A stretch of 35,902 nucleotides of DNA from Myxococcales bacterium (lineage in GTDB: Bacteria; Myxococcota_A; UBA796; SXON01). The translations under genes and the position numbers were made by a program. A model generated the notes under the pieces. It was not told the origin of the DNA and did no database searches. It saw only the letters and a list, made by a program, of their open reading frames with translations. The DNA lies in contig SHYV01000013.1 of NCBI GenBank assembly GCA_009692605.1, positions 1 to 35,902 on the forward strand. Direction: 5' to 3'. This document shows, in pieces, positions 24,057-31,536 of the stretch (positions are counted from its first letter, which is position 1; every line of letters starts with the position of its first letter).

Positions 24057-26579
24057 GTGGCCGATTCGACCAATGCCCCGCTTTTCGTTGTTCGTCCTGC
24101 CGATGTGGAGGTCCTGCGGGGGCATCTCGCGGCGGCGGTTGCGGGCGAGGCTCGCGCCGTGCTGATCGAGGCTCCGCTCGGCGGCGGAAAGCGCGCTGCG
24201 GTAGGCGAGCTGCTCCGCGGCGTGAACACCGCAGACACCGTGGTGGTGCGGGTCGCCCTCTCCGATGAGGAAGACGGCCTGAAGACGGTGCTCCGCCTCT
24301 ACGGCGCGCTCTACGGCGCGCTTTACCGCGAGCCTCAGCTCAAGGGCCGCGTTGAGCTTACCCTCAACGGCGCCCTTCCCAGCTACCCCAAGCGCGTGCA
24401 GGGCTGGATTCAGGCGTTCATCGAGGGCCTCAAGAAGAGCGCGCCTACTCCCGGCGAAGACAGCTTTCAGGTGTCGCTCCCACGCGACAACCCGATCACC
24501 GGGCTCGGCGAGATCATCGCGGCCATCGCCACGCGCATCCCCGTCGTCCTCGATTTGCAGAACGTCTTCAACAGCCATTCGATCGCCACCTTCGCGATGC
24601 TTGAGGCGCTGGTCGACCGCAAGGACCTGCACCTGCTCGCGCTGCTCGGCACCGAGAGCGTGGACGAGGTCGCTCGCGCCTGGATGCCCGCACCCTGGCT
24701 CGACCTGCAAGACCGACGCGCCGAACAACTGCACAAGCTGGTGCTCGCGCCCTGGGGTGCCGACGAGGTAGCCACCTACGCCACCTCCAAGGGGTACTCC
24801 CTCGCGGCAACGGCGCGCGTCGCCGAGCTCGCGCAGGGTCGACCTGCCTTTGTCGCCGAGCTGTGCGACCTGCTCAACGAGCGAGGACTGCTCGACAGCG
24901 ACCTCGCCGGGGAGACGCTCATCTCGCTCACGCCCACCGCGGTTGACGCCGATGAGCTCGAGGAGGCCCCCGAGCACAAGGAGGGCGAGCGTAAGTACGC
25001 GACGGTTGACGCTGCACCGCGGGTCCAGTTCCTCTCCTCCCTGCTTGGCCTCGGGTTTCCGTCCGGGCTGGTCGCGGACATGGACGGCTGGGATCGGGAC
25101 AGCGTAGACGACCTGTTCGACGCTTCCGAGGACCTCGTCAAGGAGCTGCAGTTCTCTAAGGGGCTGAACACGTGGGTGTACCAGTTCCACAAGGGTATCT
25201 ACCGGCAGGCGATCCTGGACGCGAACGCGACCCCCGAGGGGCATGAGCTCGCGCAGCGGGTCGCCACCTTCCTCGAGCGGTTCCTCGTTCCTCGCGGCTA
25301 CGAATTCATCGTGAAGACCCACCGGATGTACGCCGAGCACGGCGCTCTCCAGCGCGCGGTGGCCCTGCGCTCGATGGCGCTTGGAGCCGACCGCCCCGAC
25401 GTCTGGGCGATGATTCAGGACCACGTGAAGTACCACGCGGGCATCGCGTGGCCGGAGCCCATGCGCCGGACGATCTACCTGAACCTGGTGGAGCGTCTGG
25501 TCCAGAACGGCGATCCGGATCAGACCGAGAAGCTTGTTCAGGAGGCCATCAGTTGGGCGAAGGAGCGGAACGACGGCTTCTTCGTCGCGTGGCTCACCTT
25601 CGCCGGCAGCCGGCTCGATTTCCGTCGCCAGGACATGTACCGGGCGCGGGATCGGGCGAAGGACGCGCTCCGTGGCTACACCGAGCTGGGAGACAAGGGC
25701 AAGGTGGCTGAGGTGGAGAACCACCTCGCGCTCGTCGAGCATCAGGATGGCAACGCCAACGCGGCGCTTGAGCACCTGCGGTTGGCGCTGGAGGCCAACA
25801 ATACGCCCCCTGTGCAGGCCAACGCGGAGTTCATCCGCGGCCTGATCGCCCGGCAGGCGAAGAAGCCGGCCGATGCAGCCGAGCACTTCCGTCGCGCCAA
25901 CGAGATCGGCGGCAGCGTCGGCATGGCGCAGCTTGCGCTCGAGGCGGGCTTCTTTTACGGTGAGGCGCTGGTCGCCAGCCAGCAGGTGCAGAAGGCGGCG
26001 GACGTGCTGCTGCGGGTCGCGCAGATCGCCCAGTCCTTGCAGAACCACGCCCGCGAGCGCGCCACCGTCGCGCTCCTTGCGCAGGTTCGCGGCATGCTCC
26101 ACCAGTACGAGGGTGCGCTGCAGATGGCACAACGCAGCTTGCAGCTCACGCAGGAGATGAAGCTCGAACGGTTCGTGCCCATGGACGTGTTCAACGTCGC
26201 GTTCTTCCAGCTACAGCTTGGCCGGAACACCGAAGCCCACGCCCTGCTCGTCAAGGCCCGTGCCATGATCACCGAGTCGGATGATCCCAATTTCCGCCGC
26301 GAGCTGCACCTGCAATTCGGCGCTGCCGCGCTGCGTATCGGCGAGCAGGCTCAGGCGATGGACGGATTTGGCAAGGCCGTCGCGCTGGCCAATACGACCA
26401 AGGCCTGGCCCCGGCTGGTGGAGGCGGCCGAGGCGCTGGCCGACATCCACATGGCGCGCGGGCAGAAGGCCGAGGCTGCCAAGCTCCTCCAGCAGGCGGT
26501 GACCGCGGCGGAGGCGGGCAACCTTCGCGAAGAGCGTAAAGGGCTGCGGCGTAAGCTTGAGGATGCGACCGGAGCCTGA
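24057..26579 (+). CDS. Large TPR protein with N-terminal STAND/AAA-like domain and degenerate P-loop
   Basis: An 840-residue protein from GTG 24057, supported by GGAG 6 bases upstream and a promoter at 23995-24023. Residues about 10-300 resemble the ATPase module of STAND regulators (MalT/LuxR-like AAA16): VLIEAPLGGGKRAA at the Walker A position and PVVLDLQNVF at the Walker B position, then winged-helix-like segments. Both nucleotide motifs are altered: the first Gly and the Ser/Thr of the P-loop are missing (GK followed by Arg), and the usual DD of Walker B is D-L-Q. From about residue 440 on, helical repeats of TPR type fill the protein (for example AEVENHLALVEHQDGNANAA). No C-terminal DNA-binding domain. 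Probably a cytoplasmic scaffold or signalling adaptor. Confidence 0.75.
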   Translation: MADSTNAPLFVVRPADVEVLRGHLAAAVAGEARAVLIEAPLGGGKRAAVGELLRGVNTADTVVVRVALSDEEDGLKTVLRLYGALYGALYREPQLKGRVELTLNGALPSYPKRVQGWIQAFIEGLKKSAPTPGEDSFQVSLPRDNPITGLGEIIAAIATRIPVVLDLQNVFNSHSIATFAMLEALVDRKDLHLLALLGTESVDEVARAWMPAPWLDLQDRRAEQLHKLVLAPWGADEVATYATSKGYSLAATARVAELAQGRPAFVAELCDLLNERGLLDSDLAGETLISLTPTAVDADELEEAPEHKEGERKYATVDAAPRVQFLSSLLGLGFPSGLVADMDGWDRDSVDDLFDASEDLVKELQFSKGLNTWVYQFHKGIYRQAILDANATPEGHELAQRVATFLERFLVPRGYEFIVKTHRMYAEHGALQRAVALRSMALGADRPDVWAMIQDHVKYHAGIAWPEPMRRTIYLNLVERLVQNGDPDQTEKLVQEAISWAKERNDGFFVAWLTFAGSRLDFRRQDMYRARDRAKDALRGYTELGDKGKVAEVENHLALVEHQDGNANAALEHLRLALEANNTPPVQANAEFIRGLIARQAKKPADAAEHFRRANEIGGSVGMAQLALEAGFFYGEALVASQQVQKAADVLLRVAQIAQSLQNHARERATVALLAQVRGMLHQYEGALQMAQRSLQLTQEMKLERFVPMDVFNVAFFQLQLGRNTEAHALLVKARAMITESDDPNFRRELHLQFGAAALRIGEQAQAMDGFGKAVALANTTKAWPRLVEAAEALADIHMARGQKAEAAKLLQQAVTAAEAGNLREERKGLRRKLEDATGA

Positions 26580-26586
26580 CCGTAGC

Positions 26587-26614
26587 TTGACAAACCGGCG
26601 GGCGCTGAGATAGT
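26587..26614 (+). promoter_or_regulatory. Predicted sigma-70 type promoter for the DUF2934 gene
   Basis: A perfect TTGACA (26587-26592), a 16-base spacer, and GATAGT (26609-26614; 4/6) lie between the TPR gene stop and the DUF2934 gene. The expected start site is about 10-15 bases before the ATG at 26633, with the GGAGG ribosome-binding site in between. Confidence 0.55.
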
Positions 26615-26632
26615 CGGCGTCCGGAGGTTGAA

Positions 26633-26920
26633 ATGGCCGCGAAGAAGTCTGAAAAGAAGCCGATCGTCACCGCATCTGCGGTTGACGAGTCAAGCACGAA
26701 CGCCCAGAGGCCCGCCCGGAAGCCGCCGGCGCGGGTCGCGGTGGCCGCAGCGCCTGAGACGCTGGCTCCCGTGGCTCCGGTCGCTCCCGTTGCACCTACG
26801 CACGACGAGATCCGGGAGCGGGCGCACGCGATCCACCTTGGCGGGGCCGGCGGCTCGTCGGTGGACAACTGGCTGAGGGCCGAGCGCGACATCCGGTCGG
26901 AGCGAGGCTTTTCGGCCTGA
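26633..26920 (+). CDS. DUF2934 domain protein with Lys/Ala/Pro-rich N-terminus
   Basis: A 95-residue protein with GGAGG 5 bases before its ATG. The first 55 residues are basic and low-complexity (MAAKKSEKKP, RPARKPPARVAVAAAP, then three VAP repeats). The C-terminal 35 residues match DUF2934: HDEIRERAHAIHL, a short Gly-rich turn, and SVDNWLRAERDI. The function of DUF2934 is unknown; it is often found in small proteins with basic tails in Proteobacteria, Acidobacteria and Myxococcota. The Lys/Pro/Ala tail recalls histone H1-like extensions and could contact DNA, but that is a guess. It has its own promoter and faces the folE2 gene convergently. Confidence 0.75.
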   Translation: MAAKKSEKKPIVTASAVDESSTNAQRPARKPPARVAVAAAPETLAPVAPVAPVAPTHDEIRERAHAIHLGGAGGSSVDNWLRAERDIRSERGFSA

Positions 26921-26931
26921 GGGGCGCAGTG

Positions 26932-26956
26932 CCTCGGCGGGCGCTGTCAGCCGAGG
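26932..26956. terminator. Hairpin between convergent genes, no T-tract
   Basis: CCTCGGC (26932-26938) and GCCGAGG (26950-26956) form a 7-bp perfect stem with an 11-base loop, between the DUF2934 gene and the convergent folE2 gene, overlapping the last codon of folE2. There is no T-tract on either strand, so terminator function is uncertain. Confidence 0.3.
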
Positions 26957-28101
26957 AACCGCTCCGGGTCGGCGAGGATCCTTGCCATCAGCTCCGGGGG
27001 CACGACCCCGGCGCGTAGCAGCACCAAGGGCACCTCCACGCCCAGCGCGCGAGCCAGCCTGCGCAGCGCTGGCTCCGCGAGCCGTCGCTCGTCGCTCTCC
27101 ACCTTTGAAAGCAGGCTGTGACTGACCCCGATCCGGCTTGCTAGGTCGCCCTGCGTCCAGCCCTTCTGGCCCCGGCAGCCACGCAGCCACGCGCCGAAGG
27201 AGGGGCTGCCCTCAGGAATGGTTGTTGGGCTCCCCTCCCGGTCCGGCTCGGCGTGGACCGAGCGCGTTGGCCATTCCAGGCTGGCGAACGCGGAGTGGTT
27301 GTGGATTGACTCGATGTTCTCGACCTCCACCGACAGCCAGGTCACGGTGGCCGGGTGCGCGCGAAGTACGCGGACGGTGTCCCGGAGCAGGTCCTCGACG
27401 AACACCGGATGATCGTAGGCGCGCTCGGTGACGTACTTCTCGTCTTCGCGCTTTAGTAGGCCGTAGACGGGCGAGGATGCGACGGACTCAACGGCCTCCA
27501 CGACGTCCTCGATCCAGAGCATGCCGCTGGAGCGTGCTCGGACGCGAACGTAGCCCCGCTGATTGTGCGCGCCTCGGTCACTGACCGCCTTTGAGCATGG
27601 ACACAGCGTGGTGACCGGCACTTCGACGCGCAGCTCGAACGTGAAGTCCTCTCCGTTTCGCTCTGCGTGAAAGCCGCATCGGTAGGCGTTCAGGGAGGTC
27701 GCGCGGCTGACTGGCGCGGCGCGCCGAAGAAAGTAGGGAAACGTCGCGTCGAGCTGGGCGCGCTCGGCCCCGAGTCGGCGTTGCATGGTCATCATCAGGT
27801 CGGGGAGGTTCTTCAGGGAGAGCTCCGACTTGACGTCGTTGAGCACCTCGACGAAGCGGCTCATGTGCGTGCCCTTGATGTCAGCCGGCAGCGCGACGGT
27901 GGCGTCCAGCACCGCGACGGTGTGCTGCATGCCGTCCTCGCGATCCCATACGGTGATCGGCCAGGACAGGCCCTTGATGCCGACGCGGTCGATCGCGATG
28001 CCACGCTCGTCGGCGTGGCTGGCGTGATCGGCCAGGCCTGCCCGGGATGCGGGGGGCGAGCCGGTTTGGCGGGCGAGCGGGCCGGATGCGCGTGTGGTCA
28101 T
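26947..28101 (-). CDS. folE2: GTP cyclohydrolase IB (FolE2) fused to a C-terminal XRE-type helix-turn-helix domain
   Basis: A 384-residue protein, about 100 longer than usual FolE2. Residues about 30-275 are a complete GCYH-IB catalytic domain: GIKGLSWP, VTTLCPCSKAVSDRGAHNQR (C167, C169, H179), SSPVYGLLKREDEKYVTE and ENIESIHNHSAF (E264, H267, H269). It hydrolyses GTP to 7,8-dihydroneopterin triphosphate, the entry to folate and 7-deazaguanine (queuosine) synthesis, in a metal-tolerant manner. After a 25-residue linker, residues 301-360 form an XRE helix-turn-helix: FGAWLRGCRGQKGWTQGDLA, then SRIGVSHSLLSKVESDERR, then LRRLARALGV. The last 25 residues (LRAGVVPPELMARIL) are also typical of XRE proteins. 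The reading frame is continuous with no stop between domains. It diverges from queD, with a 13-bp inverted repeat in between. Confidence 0.93.
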   Translation of the reverse strand: MTTRASGPLARQTGSPPASRAGLADHASHADERGIAIDRVGIKGLSWPITVWDREDGMQHTVAVLDATVALPADIKGTHMSRFVEVLNDVKSELSLKNLPDLMMTMQRRLGAERAQLDATFPYFLRRAAPVSRATSLNAYRCGFHAERNGEDFTFELRVEVPVTTLCPCSKAVSDRGAHNQRGYVRVRARSSGMLWIEDVVEAVESVASSPVYGLLKREDEKYVTERAYDHPVFVEDLLRDTVRVLRAHPATVTWLSVEVENIESIHNHSAFASLEWPTRSVHAEPDREGSPTTIPEGSPSFGAWLRGCRGQKGWTQGDLASRIGVSHSLLSKVESDERRLAEPALRRLARALGVEVPLVLLRAGVVPPELMARILADPERFLG

Positions 28102-28125
28102 GCGGGCGGCTACCGGTTATTTACA

Positions 28126-28138
28126 AAGTTGTCAACTT
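28126..28138. promoter_or_regulatory. Perfect 13-bp inverted repeat, candidate operator between folE2 and queD
   Basis: AAGTTG-T-CAACTT is perfectly symmetric around one central base, in the 62-base AT-richer gap between the divergent folE2 (start 28101) and queD (likely start 28164) genes. Read on the minus strand it contains TTGACA (28135-28130), which could be the -35 element of folE2, though no good -10 follows at normal distance. Size and symmetry suit a dimeric XRE-type regulator. Confidence 0.5.
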
Positions 28139-28163
28139 CATCCCTCCAGCAGGTTTGCCAAAA

Positions 28164-28610
28164 TTGGAAAGTACCATCACATGCACCCGGCGCATCGAGT
28201 GGGATGCGATGCATCGAATCCCCCGACACGAGTCGAAGTGTGCGGCGTTTCATGGGCATCGTTACGCCGCGGAGCTGACATGCGAGGCTCCGCTGGATGA
28301 CCGCGGCCGGGTCATTGATTTTGGCGTGGTGAAGGCGCTGGTCGGTGGTTGGATCGACGAGCACTGGGACCATACGGCGATTCTCCAGCGAGATGACCCC
28401 GAGCCGGCGATACGCGCGCTCGCCGAGGCCAACGCGCGTTTCGGTCGTCCTGTCTACTGGATGGACCTGCCGCCGACGGCGGAGTGCATGGCGGCGGAGC
28501 TGGCAAGGGTCGCGCAGGAGCTGCTGGCCCCGACGGGGGTGCGGCTGGTCTCGCTCCGATTGTGGGAGACCCCCAACGGCAGCGCGGAGTGGCGCCTGGC
28601 GACGAGATGA
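28164..28610 (+). CDS. queD: 6-carboxy-5,6,7,8-tetrahydropterin synthase / PTPS family (QueD)
   Basis: A 148-residue protein of the 6-pyruvoyl-tetrahydropterin synthase family. Zinc and catalytic residues are visible: DAMHRIPRHE (first His), KCAAFHGHRY with the CxxxHGH spacing of QueD (not the ExxHGH of PTPS-III), WDHTAIL (Asp/His of the catalytic relay) and LWETPNGSAEW (substrate-binding Glu). QueD converts dihydroneopterin triphosphate to 6-carboxytetrahydropterin in queuosine synthesis, the step after GTP cyclohydrolase. The TTG start at 28164 is chosen because it gives the usual N-terminus (ESTITCTRRIEW) and the open frame upstream overlaps the operator and folE2; no strong ribosome-binding site is seen, so the start is uncertain. 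It overlaps the next gene by 4 bases (ATGA). Confidence 0.88.
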   Translation: MESTITCTRRIEWDAMHRIPRHESKCAAFHGHRYAAELTCEAPLDDRGRVIDFGVVKALVGGWIDEHWDHTAILQRDDPEPAIRALAEANARFGRPVYWMDLPPTAECMAAELARVAQELLAPTGVRLVSLRLWETPNGSAEWRLATR

Positions 28611-29665
28611 GCTGGTCGGGAAAGGCGCTCGGCGGGTTGTTCGGGGCGCTGGTCGGGGGGCCGATCGGCGCCGGTGTGGGAGCGGCGGTAGGGCATTACC
28701 TCGGGGACGCGGGGGCCAGCCCGGACGACAGGCCCAGAAATCCGCTTGAGGTCCTGCGCCTGAACTGGGTGCACCACGTGTTCCGGGCAGCCGGTCCTGG
28801 CGTGGAGATCGCCCCAGTGTGGGTGGCGCGAGGCCTGCGGGACCGGGACGTGACCGTTCGCATGGATGCTGCGGACCGCTGTGAGGCTGCGGTGGCGACG
28901 CCTGAGCACGCGTTGGAGGAAATCGAAGCGCCGATCTGGTTCATTCCGTACAGCTGGTTCGGCGACGACGAGGAGCAGGCCACCGAGGTCGTCGTCACGC
29001 TTCGCGCCGGAAGCCACGATGCGCTCGACCGGGGACGGTTCACCATCCCGATGCCTCGCCGCGTTCGACGATTGGGCAACAGCGGTCCCGGCCGCGTAGT
29101 GATGGCGCTGGTGGCCTGCGCGCGCGCCGGGGGGAGGGTGCTCTCCGTTGAAGACCGTGAGTGGATCCGGCTCCGGTTCGAGGACGGACATCCGCTGGAC
29201 TCCTCCGGACGGCTATGGCTGGGCGGTTGGATGGACGAACTGTCCGCTGCTGACGTTGGCAGGCTGACGCCGGCGAAGGTCGGAGAGCGGCTGGCGACGC
29301 GGGTGGATGTACAGGCCGGGGAGCGCATCGTCATGTGGTTGATGCACGGCGCGCGCGCGGTCTGGCCCGGTTGGGCGGCAGAGCAGTTCATCGGTGAGCT
29401 GGCTTCGACCCTGGGCCTCGCGGCGCGGCTCGAAGGGCTGTGGGCTCAGGTCGCGCGTGAGCCTGACCCGGTCGCGCTCCTCAAGGCAGTGGCAACGCTT
29501 GGGATCGCGGCGGGGACGCCGCCCGACGAAGCCCGCCGTGCGTACCGGGCCCTGTTGATGCGCTGGCACCCAGACCGGGCGAGGACCCCGGCAGACGCAG
29601 AGGGGTTCACCCGTCAGTCCGCGGCCATCAACGCTGCGTGGGCGATCTTCGCAGCGCCGCGATAG
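28607..29665 (+). CDS. DjlA-like protein: glycine-zipper segment, TerB-like middle, C-terminal J domain
   Basis: A 352-residue protein starting at ATG 28607, overlapping queD by 4 bases. Residues 7-33 form a hydrophobic glycine zipper (GGLFGALVGGPIGAGVGAAV), probably membrane inserted. Residues about 45-155 are a beta-rich segment of unknown type. A helical TerB-like part (about 160-275) is followed by a J domain (about 296-352) with the Hsp70-activating motif HPD at 321-323 (RALLMRWHPDRA). The order anchor - TerB - J domain is that of E. coli DjlA, a membrane DnaK co-chaperone linked to envelope stress, but the extra beta-rich segment is not standard. It is sandwiched between queD and ribE in one operon without an obvious metabolic link. 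Confidence 0.8.
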   Translation: MSWSGKALGGLFGALVGGPIGAGVGAAVGHYLGDAGASPDDRPRNPLEVLRLNWVHHVFRAAGPGVEIAPVWVARGLRDRDVTVRMDAADRCEAAVATPEHALEEIEAPIWFIPYSWFGDDEEQATEVVVTLRAGSHDALDRGRFTIPMPRRVRRLGNSGPGRVVMALVACARAGGRVLSVEDREWIRLRFEDGHPLDSSGRLWLGGWMDELSAADVGRLTPAKVGERLATRVDVQAGERIVMWLMHGARAVWPGWAAEQFIGELASTLGLAARLEGLWAQVAREPDPVALLKAVATLGIAAGTPPDEARRAYRALLMRWHPDRARTPADAEGFTRQSAAINAAWAIFAAPR

Positions 29666-29674
29666 CCGCCGGCC

Positions 29675-30331
29675 GTGTTTACCGGACTGGTCGATCACCC
29701 CGGAAGGATCGTGCGCGTCGCGCCCAGCGGCGGCGGCCGCACCCTCGCGATCAACAGCCGGTTCACCGATTTCGTGCTCGGGGAGAGCATCGCCTGTGAT
29801 GGCGTTTGCCTGACCGTCGAGCGCTGGACGGGGTCCACGTTCGAAGTGACCGCAGGGGAGGAGACGCTGCGGGTGACCACCCTCGGCGCGGCGGCGGCCG
29901 GCGATGAGCTCCATCTGGAGCGTGCGCTTCGTCTTGGTGACCGCCTCGGGGGACACCTGGTTCAGGGACACGTCGACGGGGTCGGCACCGTCATCGCGGT
30001 GGTGCCGGGTGCGGCATGGACGCGCGTCGACTTCAGCGTTCCCGTCGAGCTGTCCAGGTACATCGCGCCGAAGGGCAGTATCACGGTGAATGGTGTCAGC
30101 CTGACTGTGAACGCGGTCACCGGGGGCCCGGGGGTGCCGGGTTCGTTCAGCGTAGGCCTGGTGCCGCACACCCTCGCGATCACCCGACTGGGAACGTACC
30201 GCGTCGGAACCAGGGTCAACGTCGAGACGGATCTTCTCGCCCGGTACCTTGAGCGCCTCTCGGTTTTCCAGGGGCCAGCCTCCGCGGCAGTTGACCTTGA
30301 CCTCCTGCTGCGCTCCGGATTTTCAGGCTGA
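29675..30331 (+). CDS. ribE: Riboflavin synthase (alpha subunit)
   Basis: A 218-residue protein with GTG start at 29675 giving the invariant N-terminus MFTGLV, 9 bases after the djlA-like stop. Two similar lumazine-binding domains are visible: the first with SIACDGVCLTVE and the second with GSITVNGVSLTVN, joined by GGHLVQGHVDGVGT. The C-terminal oligomerisation helix with ETDLLARYLERL follows, then a short extension to GFSG. The enzyme dismutates two 6,7-dimethyl-8-ribityllumazine molecules to riboflavin plus a pyrimidine. It is followed by ribB in the same direction, as in many rib operons; ribD and ribH are not in the window. Confidence 0.94.
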   Translation: MFTGLVDHPGRIVRVAPSGGGRTLAINSRFTDFVLGESIACDGVCLTVERWTGSTFEVTAGEETLRVTTLGAAAAGDELHLERALRLGDRLGGHLVQGHVDGVGTVIAVVPGAAWTRVDFSVPVELSRYIAPKGSITVNGVSLTVNAVTGGPGVPGSFSVGLVPHTLAITRLGTYRVGTRVNVETDLLARYLERLSVFQGPASAAVDLDLLLRSGFSG

Positions 30332-30428
30332 CGTTCCCGGCTCCGCCGTCGCCCGCGCTCGATCCCCCATCCTGCTTCCTCCCTCCTCCCTCCTGCGTCA
30401 CCGCACCCCTACTGCTCCCGGATTCCCC

Positions 30429-31535
30429 ATGTCGTTTCAGGTCTATCCCTCCGATCCCGAGACGCGCGTCCGGCTTGCTCTCGACGACATCCGCAACGGC
30501 AAGATGGTGATCCTCATCGACGACGAGGACAGGGAGAATGAAGGCGACCTGACGCTCGCGAGCGATCGCGTCACGCCCGAGGCCATCAACTTCATGGCGA
30601 CTCACGGCCGCGGGCTGATCTGCGTGACGCTGACAGAGGATCGTGTTGCGACCCTCAACCTGCCGATGATGGCCTCGAACAACCGCTCCCCGTTCTCCAC
30701 CGCCTTTACGGTCTCCGTCGAGGCCCGCGACGGCGTGACCACGGGGATCTCAGCCGCCGACCGGGCGCGCACGGTGCAGGTGCTCAACGACCCGTCCACC
30801 GGGCCGAACGACCTCGTGACGCCCGGTCATATGTTTCCGCTGAAGGCCCGAAATGGCGGTGTGCTGGTTCGGACCGGGCAAACCGAGGGCTCGGTCGATC
30901 TCGCTCGGCTCGCCGGCCTGAGCTCCTCGGGCGTGATCTGTGAGATCATGAACGACGACGGCACGATGTCGAGGCTGCCTGATCTTGAGCGGTTCGGGGA
31001 GAAGCACCAGATCCACATCGTCGCGGTGGCCGATCTCGTGCGATGGCGGCTGAAGTACGAACAGCTCGTGACGCCGGTCCTCGATCTGCCGATCGCCACC
31101 GAAGAATTCGGTGCCTTCCAGGCTCGGGTATATCAGGCGATGGGGGGCGGGCTGCACCTCGCGTTGTGGTCTGGCGAGCTGGTGGGGCCGGTGCTGACGC
31201 GGGTGCAGGCGTCGAGCGGGCCGGTAGACGTGCTTCGCGCGTTAGCGAGCGGCTCTCAGGGGCCGCTTCGAGGGGCGATGGCGGCCATCGCACGGGAGGG
31301 CAAGGGAGTGTTGCTGTACCTGCATATCGACGGCAGCGGACCGGATGCTCTGCTTGCCCGGATGCGCGGGGAGGCGTCGAAGCTGGACCCGTTGAGGGAG
31401 CTGGGCCTCGGCGCGCAGATCCTTGCCCATCTCGGTGTGCGGGAGATTCGACTCCTGACGAACAACCCCCGGAAGATCGTGGGTCTGGACGCTTTCGGCC
31501 TCCACATCGTGGAGCACGTGCCGTTGGGAAGCTGA
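30429..31535 (+). CDS. ribB: 3,4-dihydroxy-2-butanone-4-phosphate synthase fused to a degenerate GTP cyclohydrolase II-like domain
   Basis: A 368-residue protein. Residues 1-205 are a complete RibB domain: [11 protein letters not shown] (acidic metal-binding site), [38 protein letters not shown] and [16 protein letters not shown]. It converts ribulose-5-phosphate to 3,4-dihydroxybutanone-4-phosphate plus formate. The C-terminal half aligns with GTP cyclohydrolase II at its end ([20 protein letters not shown]), but the zinc site has no cysteines ([20 protein letters not shown] where RibA has SECLTGD.FGS.RCDC), and the RQEGRGIGL motif is replaced. This matches the RibBX type known from Proteobacteria, so cyclohydrolase II activity is not expected. 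ATG 30429 is the conserved start. A pyrimidine-rich 97-base gap separates it from ribE; no FMN riboswitch motif was recognised there. Confidence 0.92.
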   Translation: MSFQVYPSDPETRVRLALDDIRNGKMVILIDDEDRENEGDLTLASDRVTPEAINFMATHGRGLICVTLTEDRVATLNLPMMASNNRSPFSTAFTVSVEARDGVTTGISAADRARTVQVLNDPSTGPNDLVTPGHMFPLKARNGGVLVRTGQTEGSVDLARLAGLSSSGVICEIMNDDGTMSRLPDLERFGEKHQIHIVAVADLVRWRLKYEQLVTPVLDLPIATEEFGAFQARVYQAMGGGLHLALWSGELVGPVLTRVQASSGPVDVLRALASGSQGPLRGAMAAIAREGKGVLLYLHIDGSGPDALLARMRGEASKLDPLRELGLGAQILAHLGVREIRLLTNNPRKIVGLDAFGLHIVEHVPLGS

Positions 31536-31536
31536 T

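Noticed and set aside
24033-26132. 699-codon minus-strand frame opposite the TPR protein
   Set aside because: It is antisense to a protein with clear TPR periodicity and a promoter; the frame is open because of high GC content.
30376-30400. G-quadruplex-like tract on the minus strand (repeats of GGAGGGA)
   Set aside because: The G-runs are mostly two bases long, so a stable quadruplex is doubtful; it is more simply a pyrimidine-rich leader.
30332-30428. FMN riboswitch between ribE and ribB
   Set aside because: The gap is only 97 bases, pyrimidine-rich, and lacks the conserved purine blocks of the RFN element.
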